DNA of 7,293 nt from Bacillota bacterium. GTDB taxonomy: Bacteria > Bacillota > Clostridia > Christensenellales > UMGS416. Made by a program: the position numbers and the translations under genes. The stretch is from contig JAEZSC010000125.1 in assembly GCA_023422005.1 (NCBI GenBank), forward strand, positions 1 through 7,293. Reading direction: 5' to 3'. Below, in pieces: positions 1 through 5,699 of the stretch. Every line of letters starts with the position of its first letter. The first letter of the stretch is position 1. The notes beneath the pieces are model-generated. The model saw nothing but the letters and a program-made list of their open reading frames with translations. It was not told the DNA's origin and ran no database searches.

Positions 1-56
1 TCCATTGGCCATGGCACAACCGCAACAAAGCAACCATCGAACAGGAGGAAGAGCAG

Positions 57-1229
57 ATGTTCCAGATGAAACAGGTGGGCGCGCGCATCGCCGCGCTGCG
101 CCGCGAACGCGACATGACCCAGATGGCCCTGGCAGACCGCATGAACGTAAGCCACCAGGCGGTGTCCAAGTGGGAGCGCGGCGAATCCATGCCCGACATC
201 GCCACTCTGCCGCTGCTGGCCCAGGCCTTTGGCACCACGGTGGATTATCTGCTGGGCGGCGAGGCCCCGAAGCCCACCGGCGAGGCCCGCATCGTACATG
301 AGATCTTGGAACACGGCAGCGTGGCGCAAATCAACGAACCGATACAGCCCCAGGAGCTGGCCCACGTGGCGCCGCTGCTGAAGCCCTCGCAGGTGCGCGA
401 GGCTGCCGAAAAGGTGCAGAAGTTCGATCTGAGCGAGCTGGCGGATCTGGCGCCCTTCCTGGACAAGGAGCTGCTGGACGCGCTGGCGCGCAGGGCCGCA
501 GGCCAGCACGGCCTGGAGGCGCTGGAGGACATCGCGCCCTTCGTGAGCCGCGAAGTGCTCGCGGAACTGGCCCACAAAGCCGTGGGCGACTTCGGACTGG
601 ACGCCATTGAGGGCATCGCGCCCTTCCTGCCCCGCGAGATGCTGGATGAGCTGGCCCGTAAGGCCGTGGGTGAACACGGCCTGGATGCACTGGAGGACAT
701 CGCGCCTTTCGTAAGCCGCGAAGTGCTATCAGAGCTGGCTCACAAAGCGGTCGGCGATTTCGGCCTGGAGGCCATCGAAGGCATCGCGCCCTTCCTGCCC
801 CGCGAGATGCTTGACGAACTGGCCCGCAAAGCTGTGGGCGAGCACGGTCTGGACGCGCTGGAGGGCATCGCGCCCTTCGTAAGCCGGTCCATGCTGGACG
901 AGCTCGCCTTGAAGGCCGTGGGCGATTTCGGTCTGGACGCCGTGGAAGGCGTCGCGCCCTTCCTCTCCCGCGACACGCTGGATGCGCTGGCCCGAAAGGC
1001 CGCCGGTGAACACGGCCTGGACGCCCTGGAGGACATTGCGCCCTTTGTCAGCCGCGAAGTGCTGGACGATCTGGCCTGCAAGGCCGTGGGCGAGCATGGG
1101 CTTAAGGTGATTGGCAACATCGCGCCGTTCCTGAACAAGGCCACACTGCGGGAGCTCGTTCTGAGCGCCCTATCCAAGGGCGGAGATCTGGGTGACCTGG
1201 CGGACATCGCCCCCTATATGAAGGAGTGA
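57..1229 (+). CDS. Xre-family HTH protein with C-terminal 28-residue helical repeats
   Basis: This 390-residue protein is probably a cytoplasmic DNA-binding regulator. Residues 5-69 form a classical Xre/Cro helix-turn-helix: MTQMALADRMNVSHQAVSKW is the HTH core, followed by ERGESMPD and a TTVDYLLGGE ending typical of Firmicutes Xre proteins. Residues 70-100 are a linker. A divergent unit at about 101-130 leads into a tandem array (131-383) of near-identical units with the core IAPF(V/L)xRExLDELAxKAVG(D/E)xGLDALE, predicted as helix pairs stacking into a solenoid. The array may bind a partner protein or ligand or drive oligomerisation; this is inference. The start at 57 has AGGAGG at 43-48, eight bases upstream; ATG 66 is an alternative. 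No signal peptide or membrane segment is seen. The HTH call is firm. The regulated genes and the repeat function are unknown. The protein ends in a partial unit, IAPYMKE. Confidence 0.93.
   Translation: MFQMKQVGARIAALRRERDMTQMALADRMNVSHQAVSKWERGESMPDIATLPLLAQAFGTTVDYLLGGEAPKPTGEARIVHEILEHGSVAQINEPIQPQELAHVAPLLKPSQVREAAEKVQKFDLSELADLAPFLDKELLDALARRAAGQHGLEALEDIAPFVSREVLAELAHKAVGDFGLDAIEGIAPFLPREMLDELARKAVGEHGLDALEDIAPFVSREVLSELAHKAVGDFGLEAIEGIAPFLPREMLDELARKAVGEHGLDALEGIAPFVSRSMLDELALKAVGDFGLDAVEGVAPFLSRDTLDALARKAAGEHGLDALEDIAPFVSREVLDDLACKAVGEHGLKVIGNIAPFLNKATLRELVLSALSKGGDLGDLADIAPYMKE
447..1205 (+). repeat. In-frame tandem array of 84-bp units (28-residue protein repeat)
   Basis: Nine consecutive units start at 447, 531, 615, 699, 783, 867, 951, 1035 and 1119. 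The first eight are 84 bp and the last is 87 bp. Each begins with an (I/L/V)APF motif. Units partly alternate between two types, one with PFVSRE...HKAVGDFGL and one with PFLPRE...RKAVGEHGL, so there is a higher-order 168-bp period. The blocks 531-698 and 699-866 differ at about 26 bases by my count but at only three residues, so most changes are synonymous. Units near both ends are more divergent, as is usual for capping repeats. Confidence 0.93.
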
Positions 1230-1263
1230 TTCAACCAACTACAAAAGATTGAGCCGAAGGTTT

Positions 1264-1290
1264 CCAAAGGGCGACCGGAAAGCCCTTTGG
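1264..1290 (+). terminator. Hairpin 34 nt after the Xre-repeat gene
   Basis: A perfect 9-bp inverted repeat (CCAAAGGGC at 1264-1272, GCCCTTTGG at 1282-1290) has a 9-base loop. It lies shortly after the stop codon at 1229. No T-run follows, so it is a weak candidate for intrinsic termination and may instead protect the mRNA 3' end. The better terminator lies further down at 1439-1470. Confidence 0.35.
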
Positions 1291-1438
1291 CCCTGGCGCA
1301 GGATGCGCTGCGGCCCAGCGTCGCCTTGTGTGGCTCTGCCGCACTCGCTGACCGGATGTCGGCGAGGCGATGCGCAGGGTCGCGCCCGATGGCGCGAGAT
1401 CTTAACGCGACAACCTTACATCTGAAACAACGACATGC
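1291..1438 (+). other. Gene-free, hairpin-rich segment; possible structured RNA or 3' UTR
   Basis: No reading frame here has a convincing ribosome binding site or recognisable protein. The segment is rich in self-complementary DNA. There is a small stem at 1306-1310/1316-1320. A longer stem at 1340-1342 plus 1344-1352 pairs with 1358-1366 plus 1367-1369 (12 bp with one bulged A and one G-T pair). A 7-bp stem at 1380-1386/1391-1397 has a CGAT loop. With the hairpin at 1264-1290 and the terminator at 1439-1470 this makes a row of five. It could be a long 3' UTR of the Xre-repeat gene, a separate small RNA, or a copy of a dispersed intergenic repeat. No known riboswitch class was recognised. Confidence 0.3.
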
Positions 1439-1470
1439 GCGGCTATCCAATAAAGGATGGCCGCTTTTTT
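1439..1470 (+). terminator. Rho-independent terminator
   Basis: A 10-bp GC-rich stem (GCGGCTATCC at 1439-1448 with GGATGGCCGC at 1455-1464, one T-G pair) has an AATAAA loop and is followed directly by six T residues (1465-1470). This is the best intrinsic terminator in the window. It closes transcription coming from the left before the promoter region of the small membrane protein gene. Confidence 0.8.
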
Positions 1471-1503
1471 CCAATTGCTTTTCCCGCGAAAGTCTCCATC
1501 CAC

Positions 1504-1532
1504 ATAAATTCTTCAAAATTGCTTTGTATACT
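1504..1532 (+). promoter_or_regulatory. Probable promoter of the small membrane protein-lipoprotein unit
   Basis: A good -10 hexamer, TATACT, lies at 1527-1532, with TTTG directly before it. The -35 region is poor: ATAAAT at 1504-1509 gives a 17-base spacer. The position fits, since the region lies after the terminator at 1439-1470 and about 45 bases before the first start codon at 1578. The call rests mainly on the -10 element and the location. Confidence 0.4.
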
Positions 1533-1577
1533 GCTCGCGAGAACATATCATCGGAACAGTTTGAAGGAGCGTGGGAA

Positions 1578-1697
1578 ATGGATTTCCTTTTGAGCCATTG
1601 GCACTGCATACTGCCGGCCATAGCCATCCTCGTAGGTTTACTCCTGATGCGTGGGAAGCGACCGGCCAGCAGCAAAGACGATGACCGCCAAGGATAA
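1578..1697 (+). CDS. Small single-span membrane protein (39 residues)
   Basis: I do not recognise this family. The peptide begins MDFLLSHWHC, then has one hydrophobic helix (about residues 11-24, ILPAIAILVGLLLM), then a basic segment (RGKRPASSK) and an acidic-polar tail. The positive charges after the helix suggest the N-terminus faces out and the tail faces in, which would place the His-Trp-His-Cys cluster (residues 7-10) at the outer face. The frame is open upstream to 1287, but GAAGGAG at 1563-1569, eight bases before ATG 1578, marks this start; the upstream extension crosses the terminator hairpin. It ends about 34 bases before the lipoprotein start, so the two are probably co-transcribed. 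It may be a partner subunit or membrane anchor of the lipoprotein; this is inference. Confidence 0.6.
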   Translation: MDFLLSHWHCILPAIAILVGLLLMRGKRPASSKDDDRQG

Positions 1698-1731
1698 CCC
1701 TTTGAAAATTCCATATACGAGGAGAAGAATG

Positions 1732-2289
1732 ATGATCCCAACCAACGAAATGCAAAAAAAGAAGACACAGACTTATGTCCGGCTGATCAGCGTGTTCGCT
1801 GCCACCTCCTTGATCGCGGTTCTGGCCGGATGCACATCCGCGCCTGCCGGCAGCCCGACGCCCGCGGCCCAGCAGAGCGCGGCGGCGGGTTCCAGCGCTT
1901 CTCAGAGCGGCGCATCCGGTGAAGACCTCGTCATACCGATCAGCGGCGTATCGGAAACCGCGACATTCTACCCGGTGAAAGTCGATGGCACGAAGATGGA
2001 AGTGCTGGCCGTACAGGCGCCGGACGGCTCCGTCCGCACAGCTTTCAACACGTGCCAGGTTTGCTATGATTCCGGCAGAGGGTATTATAAGCAGCAGGGC
2101 ACAGCGCTGGTGTGCCAGAACTGCGGCAACCGCTTTACGATGGACCAGGTCGAGGTGGTATCCGGAGGCTGCAACCCGGTGCCCATCCTGCCGGCCAACA
2201 AGACCATGACGAATGATTCCATCACGATCTCCAATTCCTTCCTGAAGGAAGCCAAGGTTATATTCGAAAACTGGAAGACAGCGAACTAA
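1732..2289 (+). CDS. Lipoprotein with FtrD-like (DUF2318) Fe-S-type domain
   Basis: This 185-residue protein has a lysine-rich N-terminus, a hydrophobic stretch (about 16-31) and a lipobox, LAGC, with the lipidated cysteine at 34, so it should be anchored on the outer face of the membrane. Residues 35-62 are an Ala/Ser/Gly/Pro-rich linker. The rest matches the DUF2318/FtrD-like family: FNTCQVCYDSGRGYY (C108, C111), LVCQNCGNRF (C128, C131) and GGCNPVPI (C147). Family members are called membrane iron-sulfur-containing proteins; FtrD is a component of the FtrABCD iron uptake system in Bordetella and Brucella. No FTR1 permease, P19 or ABC partner lies in the window, so its partner is unknown. AGGAG at 1720-1724 is seven bases from ATG 1732 and only four from ATG 1729, so 1732 is preferred; the choice changes one residue. 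It follows the small membrane protein gene by 34 bases. Confidence 0.88.
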   Translation: MIPTNEMQKKKTQTYVRLISVFAATSLIAVLAGCTSAPAGSPTPAAQQSAAAGSSASQSGASGEDLVIPISGVSETATFYPVKVDGTKMEVLAVQAPDGSVRTAFNTCQVCYDSGRGYYKQQGTALVCQNCGNRFTMDQVEVVSGGCNPVPILPANKTMTNDSITISNSFLKEAKVIFENWKTAN

Positions 2290-2300
2290 TGCCTTTGAAC

Positions 2301-2345
2301 AGTAATGCAAGAGTCGCCGGCATCGCCGGCGACTCTTGCATTACT
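2301..2345. terminator. Long perfect hairpin between convergent genes, possible bidirectional terminator
   Basis: Arms 2301-2320 and 2326-2345 are perfect reverse complements (20 bp). Pairing 2321 with 2325 makes 21 bp with a three-base loop. It starts 11 bases after the lipoprotein stop, and its right arm contains the stop codon of the convergent hxlR-type gene (2341-2343). Neither strand has a T-run after the stem, so it is not a textbook intrinsic terminator. It may stop transcription, block 3' exonucleases or be cut by RNase III. Confidence 0.6.
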
Positions 2346-2706
2346 CCTCTGCGTCCTTCGTCATGGAACAGGAAATTTCGTAATGATTATCCCTCATATA
2401 TCCCGCTCCCCAGTCGTACATCGCGACCAGAATGGGCTTGAGGCTCCTGCCGAAATCGGTCAGCGCATATTCCACCTTGGGCGGTACCACCGGGTACACC
2501 GTGCGCGTCACCAGATTGTCGCTCTCCAGCTCCCGCAGCTGCTGTGTCAGCATCTTGGGCGTGGCCTGGGGGATGATCTTTTGCAGCTCGCCGTGTCGCA
2601 GGCTGCCGCTGACCAGATGCCACAGGATCAACGCCTTGTATTTGCCGCCGATCAGCTTCAAGGTCGCATCCACGGGGCAGTTGAGCCCGGTGCAATCACA
2701 GCCCAT
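2341..2706 (-). CDS. HxlR-family winged-helix transcriptional regulator
   Basis: This 121-residue protein matches the HxlR family along its length. The conserved entry CPVDATLKLIGGKYKALILW (residues 10-29) is followed by the recognition-helix region ATPKMLTQQLRELESDNLV and the wing, with VVPPKVEYALTDFGRSL (73-89) as in the family. HxlR proteins bind DNA as dimers, and several members (YodB, CatR, HypR of Bacillus) sense electrophiles or oxidants through an N-terminal cysteine. Here there are three N-terminal cysteines (C3, C5, C10) and one near the C-terminus (C113). The start is supported by AAAGGAGA at 2715-2722, eight bases from the ATG. It is transcribed away from copA, with 153 bases between the start codons. 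A perfect inverted repeat just upstream of its ribosome binding site suggests autoregulation. Whether it also controls copA is not shown by the sequence. Confidence 0.93.
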   Translation of the reverse strand: MGCDCTGLNCPVDATLKLIGGKYKALILWHLVSGSLRHGELQKIIPQATPKMLTQQLRELESDNLVTRTVYPVVPPKVEYALTDFGRSLKPILVAMYDWGAGYMRDNHYEISCSMTKDAEE

Positions 2707-2724
2707 GTTGGTTATCTCCTTTCA

Positions 2725-2746
2725 ATACTATCATTTTGGATAGTAT
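2725..2746. promoter_or_regulatory. Perfect 8+8 bp inverted repeat, probable HxlR-type operator
   Basis: ATACTATC (2725-2732) and GATAGTAT (2739-2746) form a perfect inverted repeat with a six-base spacer. The site lies just upstream of the hxlR-type ribosome binding site, where its core promoter should be: TACTAT read on the minus strand at 2745-2740 could be the -10. From memory, operators of the HxlR proteins YodB and CatR also have TACT...AGTA half-sites. It is therefore a good candidate for the regulator's own binding site. Confidence 0.6.
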
Positions 2747-2765
2747 GGCACAACAAAGTGCGTAC

Positions 2766-2802
2766 TTGTTCTTTGGATCAATTATGGCTACGATGATATC
2801 AT
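2766..2802 (+). promoter_or_regulatory. Candidate copA promoter region
   Basis: Two overlapping plus-strand promoter readings are possible: TTGTTC (2766-2771), 17 bases, TACGAT (2789-2794); or TTGGAT (2773-2778), 18 bases, TATCAT (2797-2802). The second -10 lies in a perfect 10-bp palindrome, ATGATATCAT (2793-2802), which could bind a regulator. Both leave a leader of about 50 bases before copA. Neither -35 is strong, so a regulated promoter or a different one is possible. Confidence 0.35.
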
Positions 2803-2859
2803 GGAGCATGGAGAGAGTCAAGGCTGAGAAACCTAACCCAAGGAGCGTGGCAAATTACA

Positions 2860-5367
2860 ATGGAAAGCAGAGTATTGAGCATCCGGGGCATGACCTGTGC
2901 AGCCTGCGCCCAGCGCATCGAGAAGACCGTCGGTAAACTCCCCGGTATCAAGCAAGCCTCGGTAAATTTGGCCAGCGAGAAGCTGTTCGTGGAATACGAT
3001 GAAAGCACCCTTCCCCTTAGCGCCATCAAGGAGGCCGTTACAAAGATCGGCTATGAGGTCGTGGAGAAGACCGACAGCGCCAGTGTCACGATCCCCATTG
3101 GCGGCATGACGTGCGCTGCCTGCGCCCAGCGGGTGGAGAAGGCCGTCGGCAGGCTGGAGGGCGTGCACAGCGCGTCGGTCAACTTCGCCACGGAAAAGGC
3201 CACTGTCACCTATGACCCCCACCAGATCCGCCTGTCCGCCATCCGCGAGGCCATCGAGAAGGCCGGATACAAGGCGCTGGAGGTCTCCAGAACCGACGCC
3301 GCCGATGAAGACCGCAAGCGTAAGCAGAAGGACATCCGTACGCTGTGGGTCAAGTTCATCATCGCCGCTACGCTGGCCGTGCCGCTGCTGTACATCGCCA
3401 TGGTGCCCATGATCACGTGGGTCAAGCTGCCCTTCCCCGCCGGCTTGGGCCCCATGGATTATCCTTTGGTATATGGCCTGGTGCAGATGGCACTGGTCAT
3501 CCCGATTGTGGCAGTGGGGTATAAGTTCTACACCGTTGGCTTCAAAGCGCTGATCCAACGCAGCCCGAACATGGATTCGCTGATCGCCATCGGCACGACC
3601 GCCGCCGTGCTCTATAGCATCTACAACGTGTTCCAGATTGCCCAAGGGGATTTCCACGCCGTGGAAGCCCTGTACTTTGAGACGGCAGGCGTCATCATCG
3701 CGCTGATCTTGCTGGGCAAGACGCTGGAGGCCATATCCAAGGGCCGCACCAGCGAGGCCATCAAGAAGCTCATGGGCCTGGCGCCCAAAACGGCCATCGT
3801 GCTGCAAAACGGAGTGGAGAAGGAAATCCCCATCGACGAGGTGGAGATCGGCGACATCATCATCGTGAAGCCCGGCGCCAAGATTCCGGTGGACGGTACG
3901 GTGTTGCAGGGGCAAACCGCCATCGACGAATCCATGCTGACCGGCGAAAGCATGCCGGTGGACAAGCGGCCCGGCGACGCCGTGTACGCCGCATCGCTGA
4001 ACGCCAACGGCACGATACAGTTCCGCGCCGACAAGATCGGCAGCGACACGGCGCTGGCGCAGATCATCAAACTCGTGGAGGATGCCCAGGGCTCCAAAGC
4101 CCCCATCGCCCAGATGGCAGACATCGTGTCCGGTTACTTTGTGCCCATCGTGTGCGCCATCGCCGTGGTGGCAGGCGTTGCGTGGTTCATCGGCACCGGC
4201 GATCTGGAGTTCTCGCTGACCGTCTTCATCTCAGTGCTGGTCATCGCGTGCCCATGCGCCCTGGGGTTGGCCACGCCCACGGCCATCATGGTGGGCACCG
4301 GCAAGGGCGCTGAGAACGGCATCCTCATAAAGGGCGGCGAGGCGCTGGAAACCGCGCACAAGATCAACACGATCGTATTCGACAAGACCGGCACGATCAC
4401 CGAAGGCAAGCCCACCGTGACCGATGTGCTGCCGGCGGCCGGGCTGGAACAGAAGCGGCTGCTGCAGATCACCGCGTCGGCCGAGCGGGCTTCCGAACAC
4501 CCGCTGGGCCAGGCCATCGTGCAAGGCGCCCAGGGTCTGGGGCTGGAATTGCTTCCGGTGGATGAGTTCCAGGCCATCACCGGCCGCGGCATCGAGGCGA
4601 AGCTGAACGGCGCGGCCATACTGGCCGGCAACCGCAAGCTCATGGATGAACGCGGTATCTCTCTGGGAGAGCTGGCAGCCTCATCCGACCGCTTGGCCGA
4701 GGAGGGCAAGACGCCGATGTATGTGGCGTTGGACGGCCGCCTGGCCGGCATCATCGCCGTGGCAGATGTCGTAAAGCACAGCAGCCGCGCCGCCATCGAA
4801 AGCCTGCATAAAATGGGCATCGAGGTAGCGATGATCACCGGCGACAACACCAGGACCGCCGCGGCCATCGCCCGGCAGGTTGGCATCGATCATGTGCTGG
4901 CCGAGGTGCTGCCGCAGGACAAATCCAACGAAGTCAAAAAGCTGCAGACCGCCGGCCACAAGGTTGCCATGGTCGGCGACGGCATCAACGACGCGCCGGC
5001 GCTGGCCCAGGCCGACATCGGCATCGCCATCGGCTCCGGTACAGACGTAGCCATGGAATCTGCCGACATCGTGCTGATGCGCTCGGACCTCATGGACGTT
5101 CCCACAGCCATCGAGCTCAGCAAACGGACAATACGCAACATCAAGCAGAACCTGTTCTGGGCCTTCGGTTACAACGTCGTGGGCATCCCCATCGCGGCGG
5201 GCGTGCTGCATCTGTTCGGCGGCCCGCTGCTCAACCCGATTTTCGCCGCCGCCGCCATGAGCCTAAGCTCGGTATCGGTGCTCACCAACGCGCTGCGCCT
5301 GAAGCGCTTTAAGCCCCTGGCCGGCAAAGGCAATGCCGTTCCCCCAACCCTCAACCAGAAAAAATAA
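2860..5367 (+). CDS. copA: Cu(I)-exporting P1B-type ATPase CopA
   Basis: This 835-residue membrane pump uses ATP to export Cu(I). Two N-terminal heavy-metal-associated domains carry GMTCAAC (C13/C16 and C85/C88). Eight membrane segments follow, at about 163-184, 203-223, 238-258, 268-287, 424-446, 452-472, 767-786 and 792-812. The actuator domain has TGES (361-364). The membrane metal site has CPC (464-466). The P-domain has DKTGT with the phosphorylated D508, and the nucleotide domain has the HP motif (H547, P548). GDGIND is at 706-711. YN (771-772) and MSLSS (800-804) in the last two helices are the residues expected for Cu(I) specificity (P1B-1). Length is normal. The start fits the family, as the first metal-binding domain begins at once, though its ribosome binding site (AAGGAG, 2840-2845) is unusually far away at 14 bases. 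copZ follows after 22 bases. The gene is divergent from the HxlR gene. Confidence 0.97.
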   Translation: MESRVLSIRGMTCAACAQRIEKTVGKLPGIKQASVNLASEKLFVEYDESTLPLSAIKEAVTKIGYEVVEKTDSASVTIPIGGMTCAACAQRVEKAVGRLEGVHSASVNFATEKATVTYDPHQIRLSAIREAIEKAGYKALEVSRTDAADEDRKRKQKDIRTLWVKFIIAATLAVPLLYIAMVPMITWVKLPFPAGLGPMDYPLVYGLVQMALVIPIVAVGYKFYTVGFKALIQRSPNMDSLIAIGTTAAVLYSIYNVFQIAQGDFHAVEALYFETAGVIIALILLGKTLEAISKGRTSEAIKKLMGLAPKTAIVLQNGVEKEIPIDEVEIGDIIIVKPGAKIPVDGTVLQGQTAIDESMLTGESMPVDKRPGDAVYAASLNANGTIQFRADKIGSDTALAQIIKLVEDAQGSKAPIAQMADIVSGYFVPIVCAIAVVAGVAWFIGTGDLEFSLTVFISVLVIACPCALGLATPTAIMVGTGKGAENGILIKGGEALETAHKINTIVFDKTGTITEGKPTVTDVLPAAGLEQKRLLQITASAERASEHPLGQAIVQGAQGLGLELLPVDEFQAITGRGIEAKLNGAAILAGNRKLMDERGISLGELAASSDRLAEEGKTPMYVALDGRLAGIIAVADVVKHSSRAAIESLHKMGIEVAMITGDNTRTAAAIARQVGIDHVLAEVLPQDKSNEVKKLQTAGHKVAMVGDGINDAPALAQADIGIAIGSGTDVAMESADIVLMRSDLMDVPTAIELSKRTIRNIKQNLFWAFGYNVVGIPIAAGVLHLFGGPLLNPIFAAAAMSLSSVSVLTNALRLKRFKPLAGKGNAVPPTLNQKK

Positions 5368-5389
5368 CGATAAACAAGGAGGAAACATC

Positions 5390-5599
5390 ATGGAGAAAAC
5401 AACATTGAACGTGGAAGGCATGTCCTGCCAACACTGCGTGAAGGCCATCACCAAAGCCGTGGGCGCGCTGCCCGGTGTGCAAGATGTCTCGGTGGACTTG
5501 AGCGCCAAGACCGTGGCCGTCAGCTACGACCCGGCCAAAATTCCGCTGGACAGGATCAAGGCCGAAATCGTGGATCAGGGCTACGAGGTGGTGGCTTAA
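5390..5599 (+). CDS. copZ: Copper chaperone CopZ
   Basis: This 69-residue protein is a single heavy-metal-associated domain with the ferredoxin-like fold. GMSCQHC near the N-terminus (C13, C16) binds Cu(I), and the His between the cysteines is typical of CopZ, whereas the domains of CopA have Ala there. It carries Cu(I) in the cytoplasm and hands it to CopA. The length is typical of the family and the protein is intact, ending GYEVVA. The start at 5390 has AAGGAGG at 5376-5382, seven bases upstream; the frame is open further upstream into copA but without support. It lies 22 bases after copA on the same strand and is followed by a hairpin, so copA-copZ form a two-gene operon. Confidence 0.95.
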   Translation: MEKTTLNVEGMSCQHCVKAITKAVGALPGVQDVSVDLSAKTVAVSYDPAKIPLDRIKAEIVDQGYEVVA

Positions 5600-5609
5600 C
5601 AAATCACAA

Positions 5610-5646
5610 ACAGAAAGGAGCAGGCAAAGCACCTGCTCCTTTCTGT
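5610..5646 (+). terminator. Hairpin ending the copA-copZ operon
   Basis: A perfect 15-bp inverted repeat (5610-5624 with 5632-5646) has a seven-base loop, CAAAGCA, and begins 10 bases after the copZ stop. Position and strength suggest a terminator, but only GTTG follows instead of a T-run. Confidence 0.65.
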
Positions 5647-5664
5647 GTTGACAAAGTGGCCTCT

Positions 5665-5691
5665 TTGGCTTCCCCTCCGAGGGGAAGCCAA
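5665..5691 (-). terminator. Hairpin ending the GH28-like gene
   Basis: An 11-bp perfect stem (TTGGCTTCCCC at 5665-5675 with GGGGAAGCCAA at 5681-5691) has a five-base loop. It lies eight bases downstream of the stop codon of the minus-strand GH28-like gene. There is no T-run on either strand. Because it stands between convergent genes it could serve both, together with the hairpin at 5610-5646. Confidence 0.55.
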
Positions 5692-5699
5692 GTCATGGC

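Noticed and set aside
447..1205. CRISPR-like or satellite DNA repeat
   Set aside because: The units are contiguous, in frame, vary mostly at third positions and encode a regular protein repeat. There are no spacers.
1287..1577. Upstream extension of the small membrane protein frame to ATG 1287
   Set aside because: No ribosome binding site at 1287, low-complexity Arg/Ser/Ala-rich translation, and it crosses the terminator at 1439-1470. The start at 1578 has a good site.
1214..1768. 184-residue minus-strand frame across the intergenic stretch
   Set aside because: It covers the tail of the Xre-repeat gene, the terminator and the start of the lipoprotein, and has no recognisable domain. It is a by-product of GC-rich DNA.
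2305..2796. 163-residue plus-strand frame opposite the HxlR gene
   Set aside because: It starts inside the terminator hairpin and runs antisense to a clear HxlR protein.
2833..3915. 360-residue minus-strand frame opposite copA
   Set aside because: Antisense to a well conserved ATPase; His/Asp/Leu/Gly-rich translation mirrors the codon bias of copA, with no family match.
5648..5653. Consensus-like -35 hexamer TTGACA after the copZ hairpin
   Set aside because: No acceptable -10 at 16-18 bases downstream and no plus-strand gene follows.
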